Assembly: GCF_018336935.1 (NCBI RefSeq)
Contig: NZ_CP068771.1
Coordinates: 3,286,001 to 3,350,000, forward strand
Origin: Serratia plymuthica
GTDB taxonomy: Bacteria > Pseudomonadota > Gammaproteobacteria > Enterobacterales > Enterobacteriaceae
DNA: 64,000 nt
Direction of reading: 5' to 3'
The notes beneath the pieces were generated by a model. That model made no database searches and had not been told where the DNA came from. It worked only from the letters and a program-made list of their open reading frames with translations. The position numbers and the translations under genes were made by a program. Below, in pieces: positions 10,171 to 20,284 of this stretch (position 1 is its first letter; the number at the start of each line of letters is the position of its first letter).

Positions 10171-10577
10171 TCGCAAATCCCCATCTGTCGTTGTGAACGT
10201 ACCTGTTGTGTTTGCCTGCACCTGAACCCTTATTTACTGCTTTTATTCATAAGTAATAATGATTTAGGTCATTTCTCGGCAATATTTTCTAATAAGACTT
10301 TATTTTTCATACCATTAAACAGGAGTTTTCTGCTGCAAATCAACTTGAACAATCAGAAACAAGCGGTGTAAACAGGATAAAATCCGGATTAAATCTGCGC
10401 TGTTTCACATCATGCGCAGCGCGTTGTGCTGGTTATTGATCCATTAACAATCCATTTACTCGGAAAATGCGTCATGCAAAAAACATTTTGCGCAGTAATC
10501 GTACAGAAAAACTTACACAACGCTCTGTGCAAGATCTATTACACTGTCGGCATCGATTAGCCGTTCGGAAATTCTGC
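10171..10577. other. Divergent promoter region between livK and panM
   Basis: About 400 bp, AT-rich, with no convincing ORF or RNA gene. It must hold the livK promoter and leader (minus strand) and the panM promoter (plus strand). I do not see a site clear enough to assign to Lrp or another regulator. Confidence 0.6.
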
Positions 10578-10970
10578 ATGAAACTGACTATTGAGCGATT
10601 AACCACGCTGTCCCCGCAAGACCTTATCGACCTCGGTAAAATCTGGCCGCAACAGCAGCCACAGCAATGGCAGAGCTGGCTGGACGGCGATCGGGCCCTG
10701 TTCGCCGCGCGCTTCAACGAACGGCTGCTGGGTGCAGTGAAAATTGCCCTGGATGGCGATAACGCCCAACTGCAGGATTTGCTGGTGCGTGAAGTCACGC
10801 GCCGTCGTGGCGTCGGGCTGTATCTGGTGCAGGATATGCAGCGCCAGCTGCCGCAAGTCGCGCACTGGCAGCTTTCTACCGCCGGCCTGACGCCGCGCGA
10901 ACGCGGTGAAGTGGATAACTTTATGCGCGCCTGCGGTTTCACCCAGCAAGGCGACCTTTGGCAAAAATGA
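10578..10970 (+). CDS. panM: Aspartate decarboxylase maturation factor PanM (PanZ)
   Basis: Small GNAT-fold protein, 130 residues, that triggers self-cleavage of the PanD precursor and with acetyl-CoA inhibits pantothenate synthesis. The core VREVTRRRGVGLYLVQDMQRQ carries the acetyl-CoA binding loop (RRRGVG, residues about 77-82). The family start MKLTIERL at 10578 was chosen over an in-frame extension from 10467 that has no family similarity. Its stop overlaps the next gene's ATG (ATGA at 10967-10970). Confidence 0.93.
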   Translation: MKLTIERLTTLSPQDLIDLGKIWPQQQPQQWQSWLDGDRALFAARFNERLLGAVKIALDGDNAQLQDLLVREVTRRRGVGLYLVQDMQRQLPQVAHWQLSTAGLTPRERGEVDNFMRACGFTQQGDLWQK

Positions 10971-12184
10971 AACGCGGGCTGATGGCGTTGCTGCTGTTGG
11001 CGCTGGCGTTAACGGCCTGGTTCGGCGGCCGTCACCAGGCGCTGCGGCTACAGCAGCCCCGGGACAACCAGATTTATATCTGGCAACGGGTCTGGACGCC
11101 GCAACACGCCACTGCGCTGGCGCAAAGCCGTGACCTGTTCTCCACCCTGCGCGTGTTGGGCGCGCAGGCGCATCCGCGTGAAGGCTGGCGCGAAATTCCG
11201 GTCAATCTGCCGCAGTTGCAACAGGATGGCCGCCCGCTGTGGCTGGTGGCCCGTTTAGATGGGCAACTGGCGCAGCTCGATGCATCGGCTATTCGCCAGC
11301 GCCTGATAAAACAGGCTCAGCAATGGCAGGCCGCTGGGTTGCAGGTGATCGGCATCGAAATAGATCATGACGCCGCCACCGCTCGCCTGCCCGACTATCG
11401 CTATTTCTTGCAACAGCTGCGCCGACAGCTGCCTTCCTCCTTACAACTCGGCATTACCGCGTTACCGGCCTGGATCGGCTCACCGGCGCTGGCCGGCGTG
11501 TTGCAACAGGCAGACAGCTCGGTGTTGCAGGTGCACGCGGTGCTCTCGCCGCAGCAGGGGCTGTTCGCTGCCCCGCTGGCGCTACGCTGGGTAAAACAGT
11601 ATGCAAACATCACGTCCAAACCTTTCAGGGTGGCGCTGCCGGCCTACGGTATGGGCCTGCTGGGCGTTGATGCGCAGGGCGCACAGGTCGAGAGCGAAGC
11701 CTCACTGCGCATGGCGGGCAATCCCCGCGAACTGACGGTGGCGCCGCAACAGGTGGCCGATTTTCTGCGGCAATTAAACGTTCAGGATACACCGCATCTG
11801 CGCGGCATTATCTGGTTCCGGCTGCCGTTGGCGGACGATCGCCGCGCCTGGTCGCTCAATACGCTGCGGGCGGTGATCGAGCAACAGCCGCTCAGCGTCA
11901 GTTGGCAGGTAAAATTTAGCCCTCAGCCACAGCAAAATGGGCTGTATGATCTGATAATTCATAATAATGGACCGGTTGATGCCCCGCTGCCTCGTGAAAT
12001 TACCGTCGCCGCCACGGACTGTCTGGCGGCGGACGCGGCGGGCAACTATCGGCTGGAAAGCGGGCCTCAGCGGCAGCGCTTTGTCCTCATCAGCGGCGAT
12101 CAGCTGCGCGCCGGGCAATCCCGGCCGCTGGGCTGGCTGCGCTGCCAACACTTGACGCCAGGAGGCACTCTTGTCATACCCTGA
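10967..12184 (+). CDS. DUF3142 domain protein, exported or membrane-anchored, function unknown
   Basis: Protein of 405 residues starting MKRGLMALLLLALALTAWFGG, a signal peptide or signal anchor. The body contains IYIWQRVWTPQHATAL, VIGIEIDHDAA (likely a beta strand with acidic residues) and RGIIWFRLPLADDRRAW, features of DUF3142. That family looks like a TIM-barrel, glycoside-hydrolase-like fold; this is inference and no catalytic residue can be proven. The ATG overlaps the panM stop; an upstream TTG at 10958 in the same frame is an alternative start. It overlaps the next gene by 14 bp, so the two form a unit. Confidence 0.8.
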   Translation: MKRGLMALLLLALALTAWFGGRHQALRLQQPRDNQIYIWQRVWTPQHATALAQSRDLFSTLRVLGAQAHPREGWREIPVNLPQLQQDGRPLWLVARLDGQLAQLDASAIRQRLIKQAQQWQAAGLQVIGIEIDHDAATARLPDYRYFLQQLRRQLPSSLQLGITALPAWIGSPALAGVLQQADSSVLQVHAVLSPQQGLFAAPLALRWVKQYANITSKPFRVALPAYGMGLLGVDAQGAQVESEASLRMAGNPRELTVAPQQVADFLRQLNVQDTPHLRGIIWFRLPLADDRRAWSLNTLRAVIEQQPLSVSWQVKFSPQPQQNGLYDLIIHNNGPVDAPLPREITVAATDCLAADAAGNYRLESGPQRQRFVLISGDQLRAGQSRPLGWLRCQHLTPGGTLVIP

Positions 12185-14252
12185 TGCACGCGCGATACGC
12201 AACCGCCACGGCCGGTATCTCCCGCTCGCCGCCCTGATCGGTTCAGCGCTGGCGCTGCCCATTAACGGTTTCGCCTGCGGGCCGGATTTTCCCAACCGTT
12301 TGCTGACCGATCGCAACGGTACCCTGCTGTATATGCCGGAAGGCAATTTTGCCTTTGAGGCCAGCCGCCTGGTCGCGGTAGATAACCAACTGCCGTTGTG
12401 GAAAGCGCCACCACCGGCGACCCCGCCGAAACCGATGCCGCTGTCACCGGAGACAATCATTATCGGCAAAATGCGCGCCGCCAAGACCGTCGAGGAGGCC
12501 GACGCGGTCAATTCTCAGGGGTTGTCAGACGCCGCACGCCTTTATCAACTGGGTGCCGTGGCCTTTGCCGGTGCTGATCCGCGTGCCGCAGAGTATTTCC
12601 AGCAGGTCCTGGCCCTGCCCGCAGCACAACAGGGCGACTGGGGACTGCGGGCGCAGTATTCGCTCGGACGGGTTCTGATGGACGACCACGGCACGCCGGA
12701 AAATGAGTCCGGCGCACCGGCTCCAGCGATTAAACGCCCGGCTAAACCTCAGTTAGAGCAGGCGCTGGCGGCTTTCCAGCAGGTGATTGAGCGGGTGAAA
12801 GCCGGCGCGGCCGATCCCGATCAACTGGCGCTGAGCAGCCTGGGGCAGCAAGCGCGCATCCAGCTGTGGTTGGGCAATATCGCCCCGGCGGCACAACTGT
12901 ACGCCCAGCAGGCGGCGCAGGGCGATCAAAACGGTGGGTTGTCGTTGCAGTACATCTCCAGCTATCTGGTCAATCCTGACCATGTTGACGCGCTGAAACA
13001 GGCCATTGGCGATCCGGTGATCCAACAGTTGGTGACCATCGAACTCTTTGCGCGCGGCAGCAATTTGCAAATGTCGGATACCGACGCCACCGGCACCCGT
13101 TCGAAACAGATAGTCAGCCAAATTCTGACGCTGCTGAACGCCTCGGTGAAAAGCGGTTTCAGCGGCAGCGATCGGCTAGCCGCGCTGGCGTATCGCGCCG
13201 GGCAATATCCCATGGCGGCCAGTCTGTTAAAACATGCCGGTGACAGCGGGCTGGCGTGGTGGCTGCGCGCCAAGATGGCGCTGCGCGACGGGGATGTTAA
13301 AGCCGCGACCGCCGCCTATGCCAAAGCGGCTGCAGCCTTCCCCGCCAGCGAAAGCTGGGGCGAACAACGCAACGCGGACTTTACGCCGGAAACCATCGTG
13401 CCCGAGTGCCGGGTAGCCGGGGAGCAGGCGATCCTTGCCCTGGATCGCGGCGACTACCTGCAGGCGATGGATTTTCTGTATCGCGGCAAAGAGATTTATT
13501 GGGCAGATGTCGCCGACGTGGCCGAGCGGGTGCTGACGATCGACGAACTGAAAGGCTTCGTCGATAAACATGCACCGGCGCCGGCAACGCCGCTGAAACC
13601 CGTCAATCCCGATGAGTACAACGGCCAGCAAATCACGCCGGATACCCAATTGCGGGAACTGTTGGCGCGGCGGCTGATGCGCGCCGGGCGGGCCCAGGAG
13701 GCGATGGGGTACTTTGATATTCCGAACTACCGCCAGGTGGCGCAAGGGTATGCCGATACGCTGAAAACCGCGCAGGACAAAACCGCCGACAAACCGGTGC
13801 GGGCCAAGGCCTATTATCAGGCGGCGACGCTGTTGCGTACGCAGGGGCTGACGTTCACCGGTTATGAGATGACGCCGGATTACGCCATTTATGGCGCAGG
13901 TTATTCGTATCTGGGGGATGCCTTCGATACCCGCGAGCTGAAACACAAGAGTTGGATCAGCAACGCCGAGGCGGCGCGGGCCAAAGCGGCGCTGCCGGCA
14001 CAAGACAATCGCTTCCTGCATTATCGCTGGCAGGCGGTCGCCCTTGCCCAGCAGGCCGCCGATTTGTTGCCGCCCAAAAGCCAGGCGTATGCTGCCGTGC
14101 TGTGCAATTCCGCCGGCTGGGTTATCAAACGCGACGCGAAAACCGGCCAGGCGCTGTATCAACGCTATATCAACACCGGGACCCGTTATTCCTGGGCCAG
14201 CAAGTTTGGCTACGACTGCCCGGCACCGGATTTTGCCGCGGCGGGCCAGTAA
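12171..14252 (+). CDS. Exported helical-repeat (TPR-like) protein of unknown function
   Basis: Protein of 693 residues, start TTG at 12171 with a strong AGGAGG five nucleotides before it. A basic N-terminus and hydrophobic stretch (YLPLAALIGSALALPINGFA) lead to CGPDFPNRLL; the cysteine is not in a clear lipobox, so signal peptidase I is as likely as lipidation. Much of the rest is alanine-rich helical pairs such as DAARLYQLGAVAFAGADPRAAEYFQQVL and VKAATAAYAKAAAAFPASE, as in TPR-like repeats. Partner of the DUF3142 gene. I do not recognise a function. Confidence 0.75.
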   Translation: MSYPDARAIRNRHGRYLPLAALIGSALALPINGFACGPDFPNRLLTDRNGTLLYMPEGNFAFEASRLVAVDNQLPLWKAPPPATPPKPMPLSPETIIIGKMRAAKTVEEADAVNSQGLSDAARLYQLGAVAFAGADPRAAEYFQQVLALPAAQQGDWGLRAQYSLGRVLMDDHGTPENESGAPAPAIKRPAKPQLEQALAAFQQVIERVKAGAADPDQLALSSLGQQARIQLWLGNIAPAAQLYAQQAAQGDQNGGLSLQYISSYLVNPDHVDALKQAIGDPVIQQLVTIELFARGSNLQMSDTDATGTRSKQIVSQILTLLNASVKSGFSGSDRLAALAYRAGQYPMAASLLKHAGDSGLAWWLRAKMALRDGDVKAATAAYAKAAAAFPASESWGEQRNADFTPETIVPECRVAGEQAILALDRGDYLQAMDFLYRGKEIYWADVADVAERVLTIDELKGFVDKHAPAPATPLKPVNPDEYNGQQITPDTQLRELLARRLMRAGRAQEAMGYFDIPNYRQVAQGYADTLKTAQDKTADKPVRAKAYYQAATLLRTQGLTFTGYEMTPDYAIYGAGYSYLGDAFDTRELKHKSWISNAEAARAKAALPAQDNRFLHYRWQAVALAQQAADLLPPKSQAYAAVLCNSAGWVIKRDAKTGQALYQRYINTGTRYSWASKFGYDCPAPDFAAAGQ

Positions 14253-14268
14253 CGCCGAATTTCAGGCA

Positions 14269-14303
14269 CAAAAAAACCCGTTCACTGCTGAACGGGTTTT
14301 TTT
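14269..14303. terminator. Bidirectional rho-independent terminator between the TPR-like gene and rpoH
   Basis: A perfect stem AACCCGTTCA / TGAACGGGTT with loop CTGC is flanked by A-run and T-run on both sides, so it can end transcription in both directions between convergent genes. Confidence 0.9.
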
Positions 14304-14318
14304 AACGCTTAAGCGGGA

Positions 14319-15176
14319 TCAGGCTTCGATCGCCATTTTCAGTTTCTTCATGGCGTTCTTTTCCAGCTGGCGCACACGCTCGGCGGAAACGCCATACTGA
14401 TCGGCCAGCTCCTGCAAAGTGGATTTGTTGTCATCATCCAACCAGCGGGCGCGGATGATATGCTGGCTGCGCTCGTCCAGACCTTCCAGCGCGTAGGCCA
14501 GTTTGTCTGCGGCGTTGCTTTCCCAGTTATCTTCCTCGATGCCTTCGGCGAAGTCCGAGCTTTTGTCCTGCAGGTAGAGAACCGGCGCCATCGACTGACC
14601 GTCGCGCGCGTCGTCGTCCGGCGTGGGATCGAAGGTCATATCCTGCGCCGCCATGCGGGACTCCATCTCACGCACGTCTTTGCTGGTCACGCCCAACTCG
14701 CGGGCTACCAGCTCCACCTCGTCCTGATTGAACCAGCCCAGACGCTGCTTGGTTTTACGCAGGTTAAAGAACAGCTTGCGCTGTGCTTTGGTGGTAGCGA
14801 CCTTGACGATACGCCAGTTGCGCAGCACGTATTCGTGAATTTCTGCCTTGATCCAATGCACCGCAAAGGACACCAGGCGCACCCCAACTTCCGGATTGAA
14901 GCGGCGTACAGCTTTCATCAGGCCGATATTACCTTCCTGAATCAGGTCTGCCTGCGGCAGGCCGTAACCAGAGTAATTACGGGCAATATGAGCGACAAAG
15001 CGCAGGTGAGACAGGATCAGCTGCTTAGCGGCTTCCAGATCGCCCTGATAATGCAGCCGTTCAGCCAGCTCCCGCTCTTCCTCTGCCGTCAGCATCGGAT
15101 AGGTGTTGGCGGCCCGGATATAGGCTTCCAAACTGCCCTGGGGCACTAAAGCTAAAGTTTGCATTTCTTTGGTCAT
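14319..15176 (-). CDS. rpoH: Heat-shock sigma factor RpoH (sigma-32)
   Basis: Alternative sigma factor, 285 residues, for cytosolic heat-shock genes. Region 2 is seen in [27 protein letters not shown], the RpoH box in [12 protein letters not shown] (about 130-141), and the region 4 helix-turn-helix in [27 protein letters not shown]. Start ATG at 15176 follows GAGAGGG. In E. coli its mRNA 5' region is a thermosensor; I did not verify the fold here. It lies downstream of ftsX in the conserved ftsYEX-rpoH order. Confidence 0.97.
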   Translation of the reverse strand: MTKEMQTLALVPQGSLEAYIRAANTYPMLTAEEERELAERLHYQGDLEAAKQLILSHLRFVAHIARNYSGYGLPQADLIQEGNIGLMKAVRRFNPEVGVRLVSFAVHWIKAEIHEYVLRNWRIVKVATTKAQRKLFFNLRKTKQRLGWFNQDEVELVARELGVTSKDVREMESRMAAQDMTFDPTPDDDARDGQSMAPVLYLQDKSSDFAEGIEEDNWESNAADKLAYALEGLDERSQHIIRARWLDDDNKSTLQELADQYGVSAERVRQLEKNAMKKLKMAIEA

Positions 15177-15493
15177 TCAAACCCTCTCTTGAGAAAACAG
15201 GTCATGCAGGTGATGATTCACGGCGGGGGAAAAGATTGATTTTACGGCAGTTGCTGTTGCAAAAGCGGTCCACACGCCGGGCACCCTAACATTTTGCTGC
15301 AAATTTTGACCGTGTTCCGCCCTATAAGTTCACTGTTTTTCGATCGCATTGCAGATGACAATACGTGACGAAGGTTGAGACCGATAGGGAATTTGTGCGC
15401 TAAGAAGAGACTGAATGGTGCCTGCTTTACTGCAGGTAGCTCTTCTCCCGCAACACGCTCGGAGCAGCAGGAGAAGAGTATACCAAAAAAACG
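15177..15493 (-). promoter_or_regulatory. rpoH upstream region with a long inverted repeat after ftsX
   Basis: This 317-bp gap holds the rpoH promoters and leader. Near ftsX an inverted repeat CTCTTCTCC (15440-15448) / GGAGAAGAG (15470-15478) could form a hairpin in the ftsX 3' region; it lacks a following U-run, so I do not call it an intrinsic terminator. No ORF is supported. Confidence 0.5.
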
Positions 15494-16447
15494 TTATTGT
15501 GGTGTAAATCGGCGTAAATGTTGCACCGTCGCCAGCCAGGCGGCGATCCAGCCAATCATCGCGGAGATAATCAGCAGCAACAGCGCCTCATCCCACCCCA
15601 GCCCATGCAGGGTAAAGGTGGTGCCGAACACTTTCGCCACGCCGGTCACCACCGACTCCAGTTTCCACACCAGCGCCCCGGAGAGCAGCAGCGACAGCAG
15701 AGCGCCGAAAAAGCCGAGCATCGCCCCGCCGTTCAGGAACGGCCGCAGGATGAAGCCGTCGGTCGCGCCAATCAACTTCATCACATTGATGGTGTCACGG
15801 CGGCTGAAGATGCTCAGACGCACGCTGTTGCCGATCACCAGGAAGACCGCCACAATCATCAAAACGCCGATCATCGCCGCCACCTGGCCAACCAGCCCGG
15901 TGAGCGCCGCCAGGCGGGCAAACCAACTGTCATCCATCCGCACTTCGTCCACCCCCTGAACCGCCGCCACGCGATCGCGCAGGGTATTGAGGGTTTCCGA
16001 GCTCTGGAAGCTCATCTTCGGCGTGATGATGGCCACGGCCGGCAGCGGGTTTTCTTCCAGCATATCCAGCGCACCGCCAAAGCCGGACCAGTTGCGGAAT
16101 TCGCCCCGGGCCTCTTCGCGCGACAGGTAATTCACCTTCTCTACGCCGGCTTCCGCCTTGATGGCGTCGAGCACCTTCACTGCGGCGTCGTCATCGAGAG
16201 ATTTATCCAGATACACCGTCAGCTGCGGCGTCGGATACCACTGGGTGGCCGCCGTGCTGACGTTTTTCCAGACGATATAACACACGCTCGGCAACGTCAG
16301 CGAGATGGCGATCACCATCACCGTCAGCAGCGTCGCCAACGGTTGACGCAGCATATCCTTGATGGCGTTCATCCAGGCATAGCGCCATTGTTCACGCCAG
16401 CCGCCGCGCAGCGCCTTGCTCTTGGCGGTTTTTGCATTATTCGCCAT
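15494..16447 (-). CDS. ftsX: Cell-division ABC transporter-like membrane subunit FtsX
   Basis: Inner-membrane protein of 317 residues that with FtsE links Z-ring state to septal peptidoglycan hydrolase activation. There is a cytoplasmic basic N-terminus ([22 protein letters not shown]), one membrane segment, a periplasmic domain to about residue 200, and three C-terminal membrane segments. The start overlaps the end of ftsE by 11 bp. Conserved ftsYEX order. Confidence 0.96.
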   Translation of the reverse strand: MANNAKTAKSKALRGGWREQWRYAWMNAIKDMLRQPLATLLTVMVIAISLTLPSVCYIVWKNVSTAATQWYPTPQLTVYLDKSLDDDAAVKVLDAIKAEAGVEKVNYLSREEARGEFRNWSGFGGALDMLEENPLPAVAIITPKMSFQSSETLNTLRDRVAAVQGVDEVRMDDSWFARLAALTGLVGQVAAMIGVLMIVAVFLVIGNSVRLSIFSRRDTINVMKLIGATDGFILRPFLNGGAMLGFFGALLSLLLSGALVWKLESVVTGVAKVFGTTFTLHGLGWDEALLLLIISAMIGWIAAWLATVQHLRRFTPQ

Positions 16448-17108
16448 GATGCGCTCCTCCAGCCATACGGCCCTGGCTCAGGCTCAGAATGCGGTAATTG
16501 CGACGGGCGATAAGCCCGGTGTCGTGCGTGGCCATCAGCACGGTAACGCCAACACGGTTAAATTCTTCAAACAGGCGCAGAATGCCCTCCGACAACGCAT
16601 CATCCAGGTTACCGGTGGGTTCGTCCGCCAGCAGCACCGCCGGTTTGTTCACCACCGCACGGGCGATGCCCACGCGTTGCTGCTCACCGCCGGACAGCTG
16701 AATCGGGAAGTTTTTCGCTTTATCCAGCAGCCCGACCTTGTCCAGCGCGGCGGAAACGCGGCGGCGGATGTCTTCGGTGCTGGCACCGGCGATGATCAGC
16801 GGCATCGCCACGTTGTCATAGACCGTGCGATCCAGCAGCAGGTGGTGATCCTGGAAAATCATGCCGATCTGACGACGCAGAAACGGCACCTCGCTGTTTT
16901 TCAACCGGCTGATGTCGTGGCCACCAAACCAAATATGGCCGGCGCTTGGTCGTTCGATACCACAAATCAGTTTCAGCAGGGTACTTTTCCCCGCGCCGGA
17001 ATGGCCGGTCAGAAACGCCATCTCCGCCGGACGCAGATGGAAATCTACCCCCTGCAGCGCTTGCCGTCCGCCCAGATAAGCTTTACTGACCTGTTCAAAG
17101 CGAATCAT
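16437..17108 (-). CDS. ftsE: Cell-division ATP-binding protein FtsE
   Basis: Cytoplasmic ATPase partner of FtsX, 223 residues. Walker A is [13 protein letters not shown], signature [14 protein letters not shown], and Walker [14 protein letters not shown]. It starts 5 bp after the ftsY stop on the same strand. Length and motifs match the family exactly. Confidence 0.97.
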   Translation of the reverse strand: MIRFEQVSKAYLGGRQALQGVDFHLRPAEMAFLTGHSGAGKSTLLKLICGIERPSAGHIWFGGHDISRLKNSEVPFLRRQIGMIFQDHHLLLDRTVYDNVAMPLIIAGASTEDIRRRVSAALDKVGLLDKAKNFPIQLSGGEQQRVGIARAVVNKPAVLLADEPTGNLDDALSEGILRLFEEFNRVGVTVLMATHDTGLIARRNYRILSLSQGRMAGGAHHGE

Positions 17109-17113
17109 CCGTA

Positions 17114-18664
17114 TTAATCCTCTCGGGCAAAAAGTGCCTCAATAAAATCGTCAGCCTTAAATGGCCGCAAATCTTCGATACCTTCCCCAACGCCAATATA
17201 GCGAATCGGGATTTCGAACTGATCGGCAATGGCGAAGATCACCCCGCCCTTGGCGGTACCGTCCAGTTTAGTCAGCGTGATGCCGGTTAAGCCCACGGCT
17301 TCATTAAATAATTTCGCCTGGCTGACAGCATTCTGTCCGGTGCTGGCATCCAGAGTCAGCATAACCTCATGGGGGGCCTGGTCGTCCAGTTTTTTCATGA
17401 CGCGGACGATCTTCTTCAGCTCTTCCATCAGATGCGCCTTGTTCTGCAAGCGGCCGGCGGTATCCGCGAGCAGCACGTCGATGCCGCGCGCCTTGGCGGC
17501 CTGCACCGCGTCGTAGATCACCGACGCTGAGTCTGCGCCGGTATGCTGCGCCACCACCGGAATACGGTTGCGCTCGCCCCATACCTGCAATTGCTCCACC
17601 GCCGCCGCGCGGAAGGTGTCCCCCGCCGCCAGCATCACCGATTTGCCTTCCGCCTGGAACTGACGAGCCAGCTTGCCGATGGTGGTGGTTTTACCCACGC
17701 CGTTCACCCCAACCATCAGAATGACATAGGGGGTTTTACCGCCCACATCCAACGGTTGTTCAACTTTAGTCAGAATTTCAGACATTTCCTCCTTCAGCTT
17801 GCCGTACAGCGCCTCGGCGTCTTTCAACTGCTTACGGCTGGCGTGCTGAGTCAGGGAGGTAATGATTTTACTGGTGGTTTCCACGCCGACGTCGGCAATC
17901 AGCAGCTGTTCTTCCAGCTCTTCAAACAGATCGTCGTCGATTTTCTTGCCACGGAACAGGCCGATGAAACCGGAACCCAGGTTCTGCTTGGTTTTCACCA
18001 GGCTGCGCTTCAGGCGGGCAAAGAAGCCTTCTTTGGTCGGGCGTTCCTGCTCTTGAGTCACCGCCGGGGCCGGCAGGTCGTCTTCCGCCGACTCAGGCTC
18101 TTGTTCTTCTCTTTCAACAACGGCCGGGGCAATGATCATCGGCTCCAGCGCAACGCTGGCCGGCAGAGGCTCTGGTTCCGATTCTGCTTCTGGCTCTGGC
18201 TCTGGCTCAACCAATGCCTCAACCATCTCAGGTTCAGGTTCCACCATCGGCTCAGGCTCGACAGCAGGTGCAATGAGTTCAGGCTCCGGCGCAATGACCG
18301 CGACCGGCTCAACGATCTCTTCAACCTCAGGCTGCTGTTGCGCCGCCACCTGTTCGGTAAGGGTGACCACCTCTTCCGCCAACGCTTGCGCCGGGGTGGA
18401 ATGCTCAGCGACGGCAGGCACGCTTTCGGCGATATGCTCGCCGGTCAGGCTGCCGTCCCATTCCCCTGGGGTATCAACGGAGGCGGCAGGTTCAGATTCC
18501 TGGGCGGGGAGCTTGTCGTCCAGCGGGGCGGCAACCGGTTCAGCCGGCGTATCCACGGCCTGATTTTCCGTCTGCTCTACCGACGGTTCAGGTTGCGGTT
18601 GCTCTTCTTCCTTCTGGCCGAAGCCCAGCCAGGAGAAAAACCCACGTTTCTTATCTTTTGCCAT
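17114..18664 (-). CDS. ftsY: Signal recognition particle receptor FtsY
   Basis: GTPase receptor that brings SRP-ribosome complexes to the membrane, 516 residues. The N-terminal A domain (about 1-210) is acidic and rich in Glu-Pro runs (VEPEPEPEAESEPEPLPA), giving the DNA a low-complexity look near 18100-18350. The NG domain follows with GVNGVGKTTTIGKLARQ (G1), GDTFRAAAVEQL, LLADTAGRLQ (G3) and LTKLDGTAKGG. First gene of ftsYEX. The A domain varies in length between species, so small indels there would not be surprising. Confidence 0.97.
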   Translation of the reverse strand: MAKDKKRGFFSWLGFGQKEEEQPQPEPSVEQTENQAVDTPAEPVAAPLDDKLPAQESEPAASVDTPGEWDGSLTGEHIAESVPAVAEHSTPAQALAEEVVTLTEQVAAQQQPEVEEIVEPVAVIAPEPELIAPAVEPEPMVEPEPEMVEALVEPEPEPEAESEPEPLPASVALEPMIIAPAVVEREEQEPESAEDDLPAPAVTQEQERPTKEGFFARLKRSLVKTKQNLGSGFIGLFRGKKIDDDLFEELEEQLLIADVGVETTSKIITSLTQHASRKQLKDAEALYGKLKEEMSEILTKVEQPLDVGGKTPYVILMVGVNGVGKTTTIGKLARQFQAEGKSVMLAAGDTFRAAAVEQLQVWGERNRIPVVAQHTGADSASVIYDAVQAAKARGIDVLLADTAGRLQNKAHLMEELKKIVRVMKKLDDQAPHEVMLTLDASTGQNAVSQAKLFNEAVGLTGITLTKLDGTAKGGVIFAIADQFEIPIRYIGVGEGIEDLRPFKADDFIEALFARED

Positions 18665-18885
18665 GTGATGACTCTACTCCGTACCTAAGGCTTGCTTATG
18701 CTGACAATAATCCGCCGAGTCTATCACTTTCCCTCGCGCAGCAACACGCATCCGGTATGCTTTCCGCTGTGAAATCAGGCAACAAAGTTTTACCGTTCCC
18801 CCCGGCGCGTCTCACCGGTAGAATAGAGGCAACTTTTCGTTAACTCGTGCGGCCTCACGGCCAAAGAAAGAAATAAAGCAAACCT

Positions 18886-19506
18886 ATGACAAGACTAACG
18901 CCACGGGCGTCGGCAAAAAAACCGCCCCAGGCCGCGGCCGGGCAGATCCGCATTATCGGCGGCCAATGGCGCGGGCGTAAACTGCCGGTGCCTAGCAGCC
19001 CGGGGCTGCGCCCGACCACCGACCGCGTCCGCGAAACCCTGTTCAACTGGCTGGCGCCGGTCATTCAGGGTGCGCGCTGCCTGGACTGTTTTGCCGGCAG
19101 CGGCGCATTGGGGTTGGAGGCGCTGTCACGCTATGCCGGCAGCGCCACGCTACTGGAGTTTGAACGCCCGGTGGCGCAGCAGCTGGAGAAAAACCTGGCG
19201 CTGCTGCAGGGTAAAGGCACGGTGGTCAACACCAACACGCTGAACTGGCTGGCGGGCAACGGCCAGCCGTTTGACGTGGTGTTTCTCGATCCGCCGTTCC
19301 GCAAAGGGCTGCTGGCAGAAACCGTCACCCTGCTGGAACAGCAGGGCTGGTTGGCCGATGAGGCCTGGATTTACGTAGAGGCCGAGGCGGAAAGCGCCGC
19401 GGCTGACGTGCCGGCCAACTGGCAATTACACCGGGAAAAAGTCGCCGGTCAGGTCGCTTACCGGCTTTATATTCGTTCGCAAGAGAAAACCAACAATGCT
19501 GATTAA
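18886..19506 (+). CDS. rsmD: 16S rRNA (guanine966-N2)-methyltransferase RsmD
   Basis: SAM-dependent methyltransferase for G966 of 16S rRNA, 206 residues. Motifs: LDCFAGSGALGLEAL (SAM site, about 66-80) and VVFLDPPFRKGLL (the DPPF catalytic motif, about 128-140). The basic N-terminus PRASAKKPPQAAAGQIRIIGGQWRGRKL suits rRNA binding. Divergent from ftsY as in E. coli. It overlaps yhhL by 11 bp. Confidence 0.95.
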   Translation: MTRLTPRASAKKPPQAAAGQIRIIGGQWRGRKLPVPSSPGLRPTTDRVRETLFNWLAPVIQGARCLDCFAGSGALGLEALSRYAGSATLLEFERPVAQQLEKNLALLQGKGTVVNTNTLNWLAGNGQPFDVVFLDPPFRKGLLAETVTLLEQQGWLADEAWIYVEAEAESAAADVPANWQLHREKVAGQVAYRLYIRSQEKTNNAD

Positions 19507-19768
19507 TCTGGGCCGCCTGCTGATGCTGTGCGTATGGGGCTTTCTGCTCTCCAATCTGTTTCACCCTTTTCCCAAGCCGCTGAAGTATTTCATCGACGTG
19601 GCGCTGTTCTTTATGGTGGTGATGCACGGGCTGCAACTGGTGTTGCTCAAATCCACCCAGCCGAAAGATCAGCCGATAAGCTACTGGCAGGAAGCCAAGA
19701 TCTTCATCTTTGGCGTGTTTGAACTGCTGGCCTGGCAGAAAAAGCAGCCGCCGATCAAAAGGAAATAG
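19496..19768 (+). CDS. yhhL: DUF1145 family small membrane protein YhhL
   Basis: Small protein of 90 residues with two hydrophobic segments (LLMLCVWGFLLSNLF and YFIDVALFFMVVMHGLQLVLL) and a basic C-terminus. It matches the position and length of E. coli YhhL downstream of rsmD. It overlaps rsmD by 11 bp. The function is not established. Confidence 0.88.
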   Translation: MLINLGRLLMLCVWGFLLSNLFHPFPKPLKYFIDVALFFMVVMHGLQLVLLKSTQPKDQPISYWQEAKIFIFGVFELLAWQKKQPPIKRK

Positions 19769-19769
19769 G

Positions 19770-20123
19770 TTATTGGGCGGTAAAGGAGACGAAGCGCGTG
19801 CCCTGCATGCTCAACGTGCCCTGCGCGCCCTTTTCGATCGGGTTGTACTGCCACTGTTTCAGCCGCAGCCGGATGTCCTCGCCGCCGCGCAGCGGGCTGA
19901 ACACCACCTCATAATGCATCGGCTCATTGACCGTCTGTTCGCGCTGGCGCGAACGGGTGGTCGCCACGGGAAACTCGCGCTTGTCGCTAACCTTGACCTG
20001 TAAACTGCGCACCGGCGCGCGGTCATTTTCCGCCTCGGCCCGGCGCTGGTTGAAGTAACGGTGCGTCGCCAGCACGGCGATCAACGCAATCACGGCGACA
20101 AAAAACAGCGGCGGTTTACTCAT
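19770..20123 (-). CDS. yhhM: DUF2500 family protein YhhM
   Basis: Protein of 117 residues with one N-terminal membrane anchor ([21 protein letters not shown]) and a soluble beta-rich remainder, [21 protein letters not shown] and onward. The start MSKPPLFF at 20123 has GGGAAT upstream at better spacing than the in-frame ATG at 20135. Convergent with yhhL, 1 bp apart. Matches E. coli yhhM by order; role unknown. Confidence 0.85.
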   Translation of the reverse strand: MSKPPLFFVAVIALIAVLATHRYFNQRRAEAENDRAPVRSLQVKVSDKREFPVATTRSRQREQTVNEPMHYEVVFSPLRGGEDIRLRLKQWQYNPIEKGAQGTLSMQGTRFVSFTAQ

Positions 20124-20284
20124 CTTTATTCCCATTCCCTTCGCGGCTAAATCGGCGTAAACATAGCATTCTCAAGAAAGCATTGTCGATTGCCGGCGCG
20201 CTGCCTACACTGCACATAGGAAGTGACACTGGTGACAATTTGGAGCCGGACTCTGCGGCTCCCATAATGAATAAGGAAGACACA

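Noticed and set aside
17543..18688. 381-codon plus-strand ORF opposite ftsY
   Set aside because: Produced by the Glu/Pro-rich coding sequence of the FtsY A domain on the other strand; the translation is an Arg/Phe/Leu-rich artefact.
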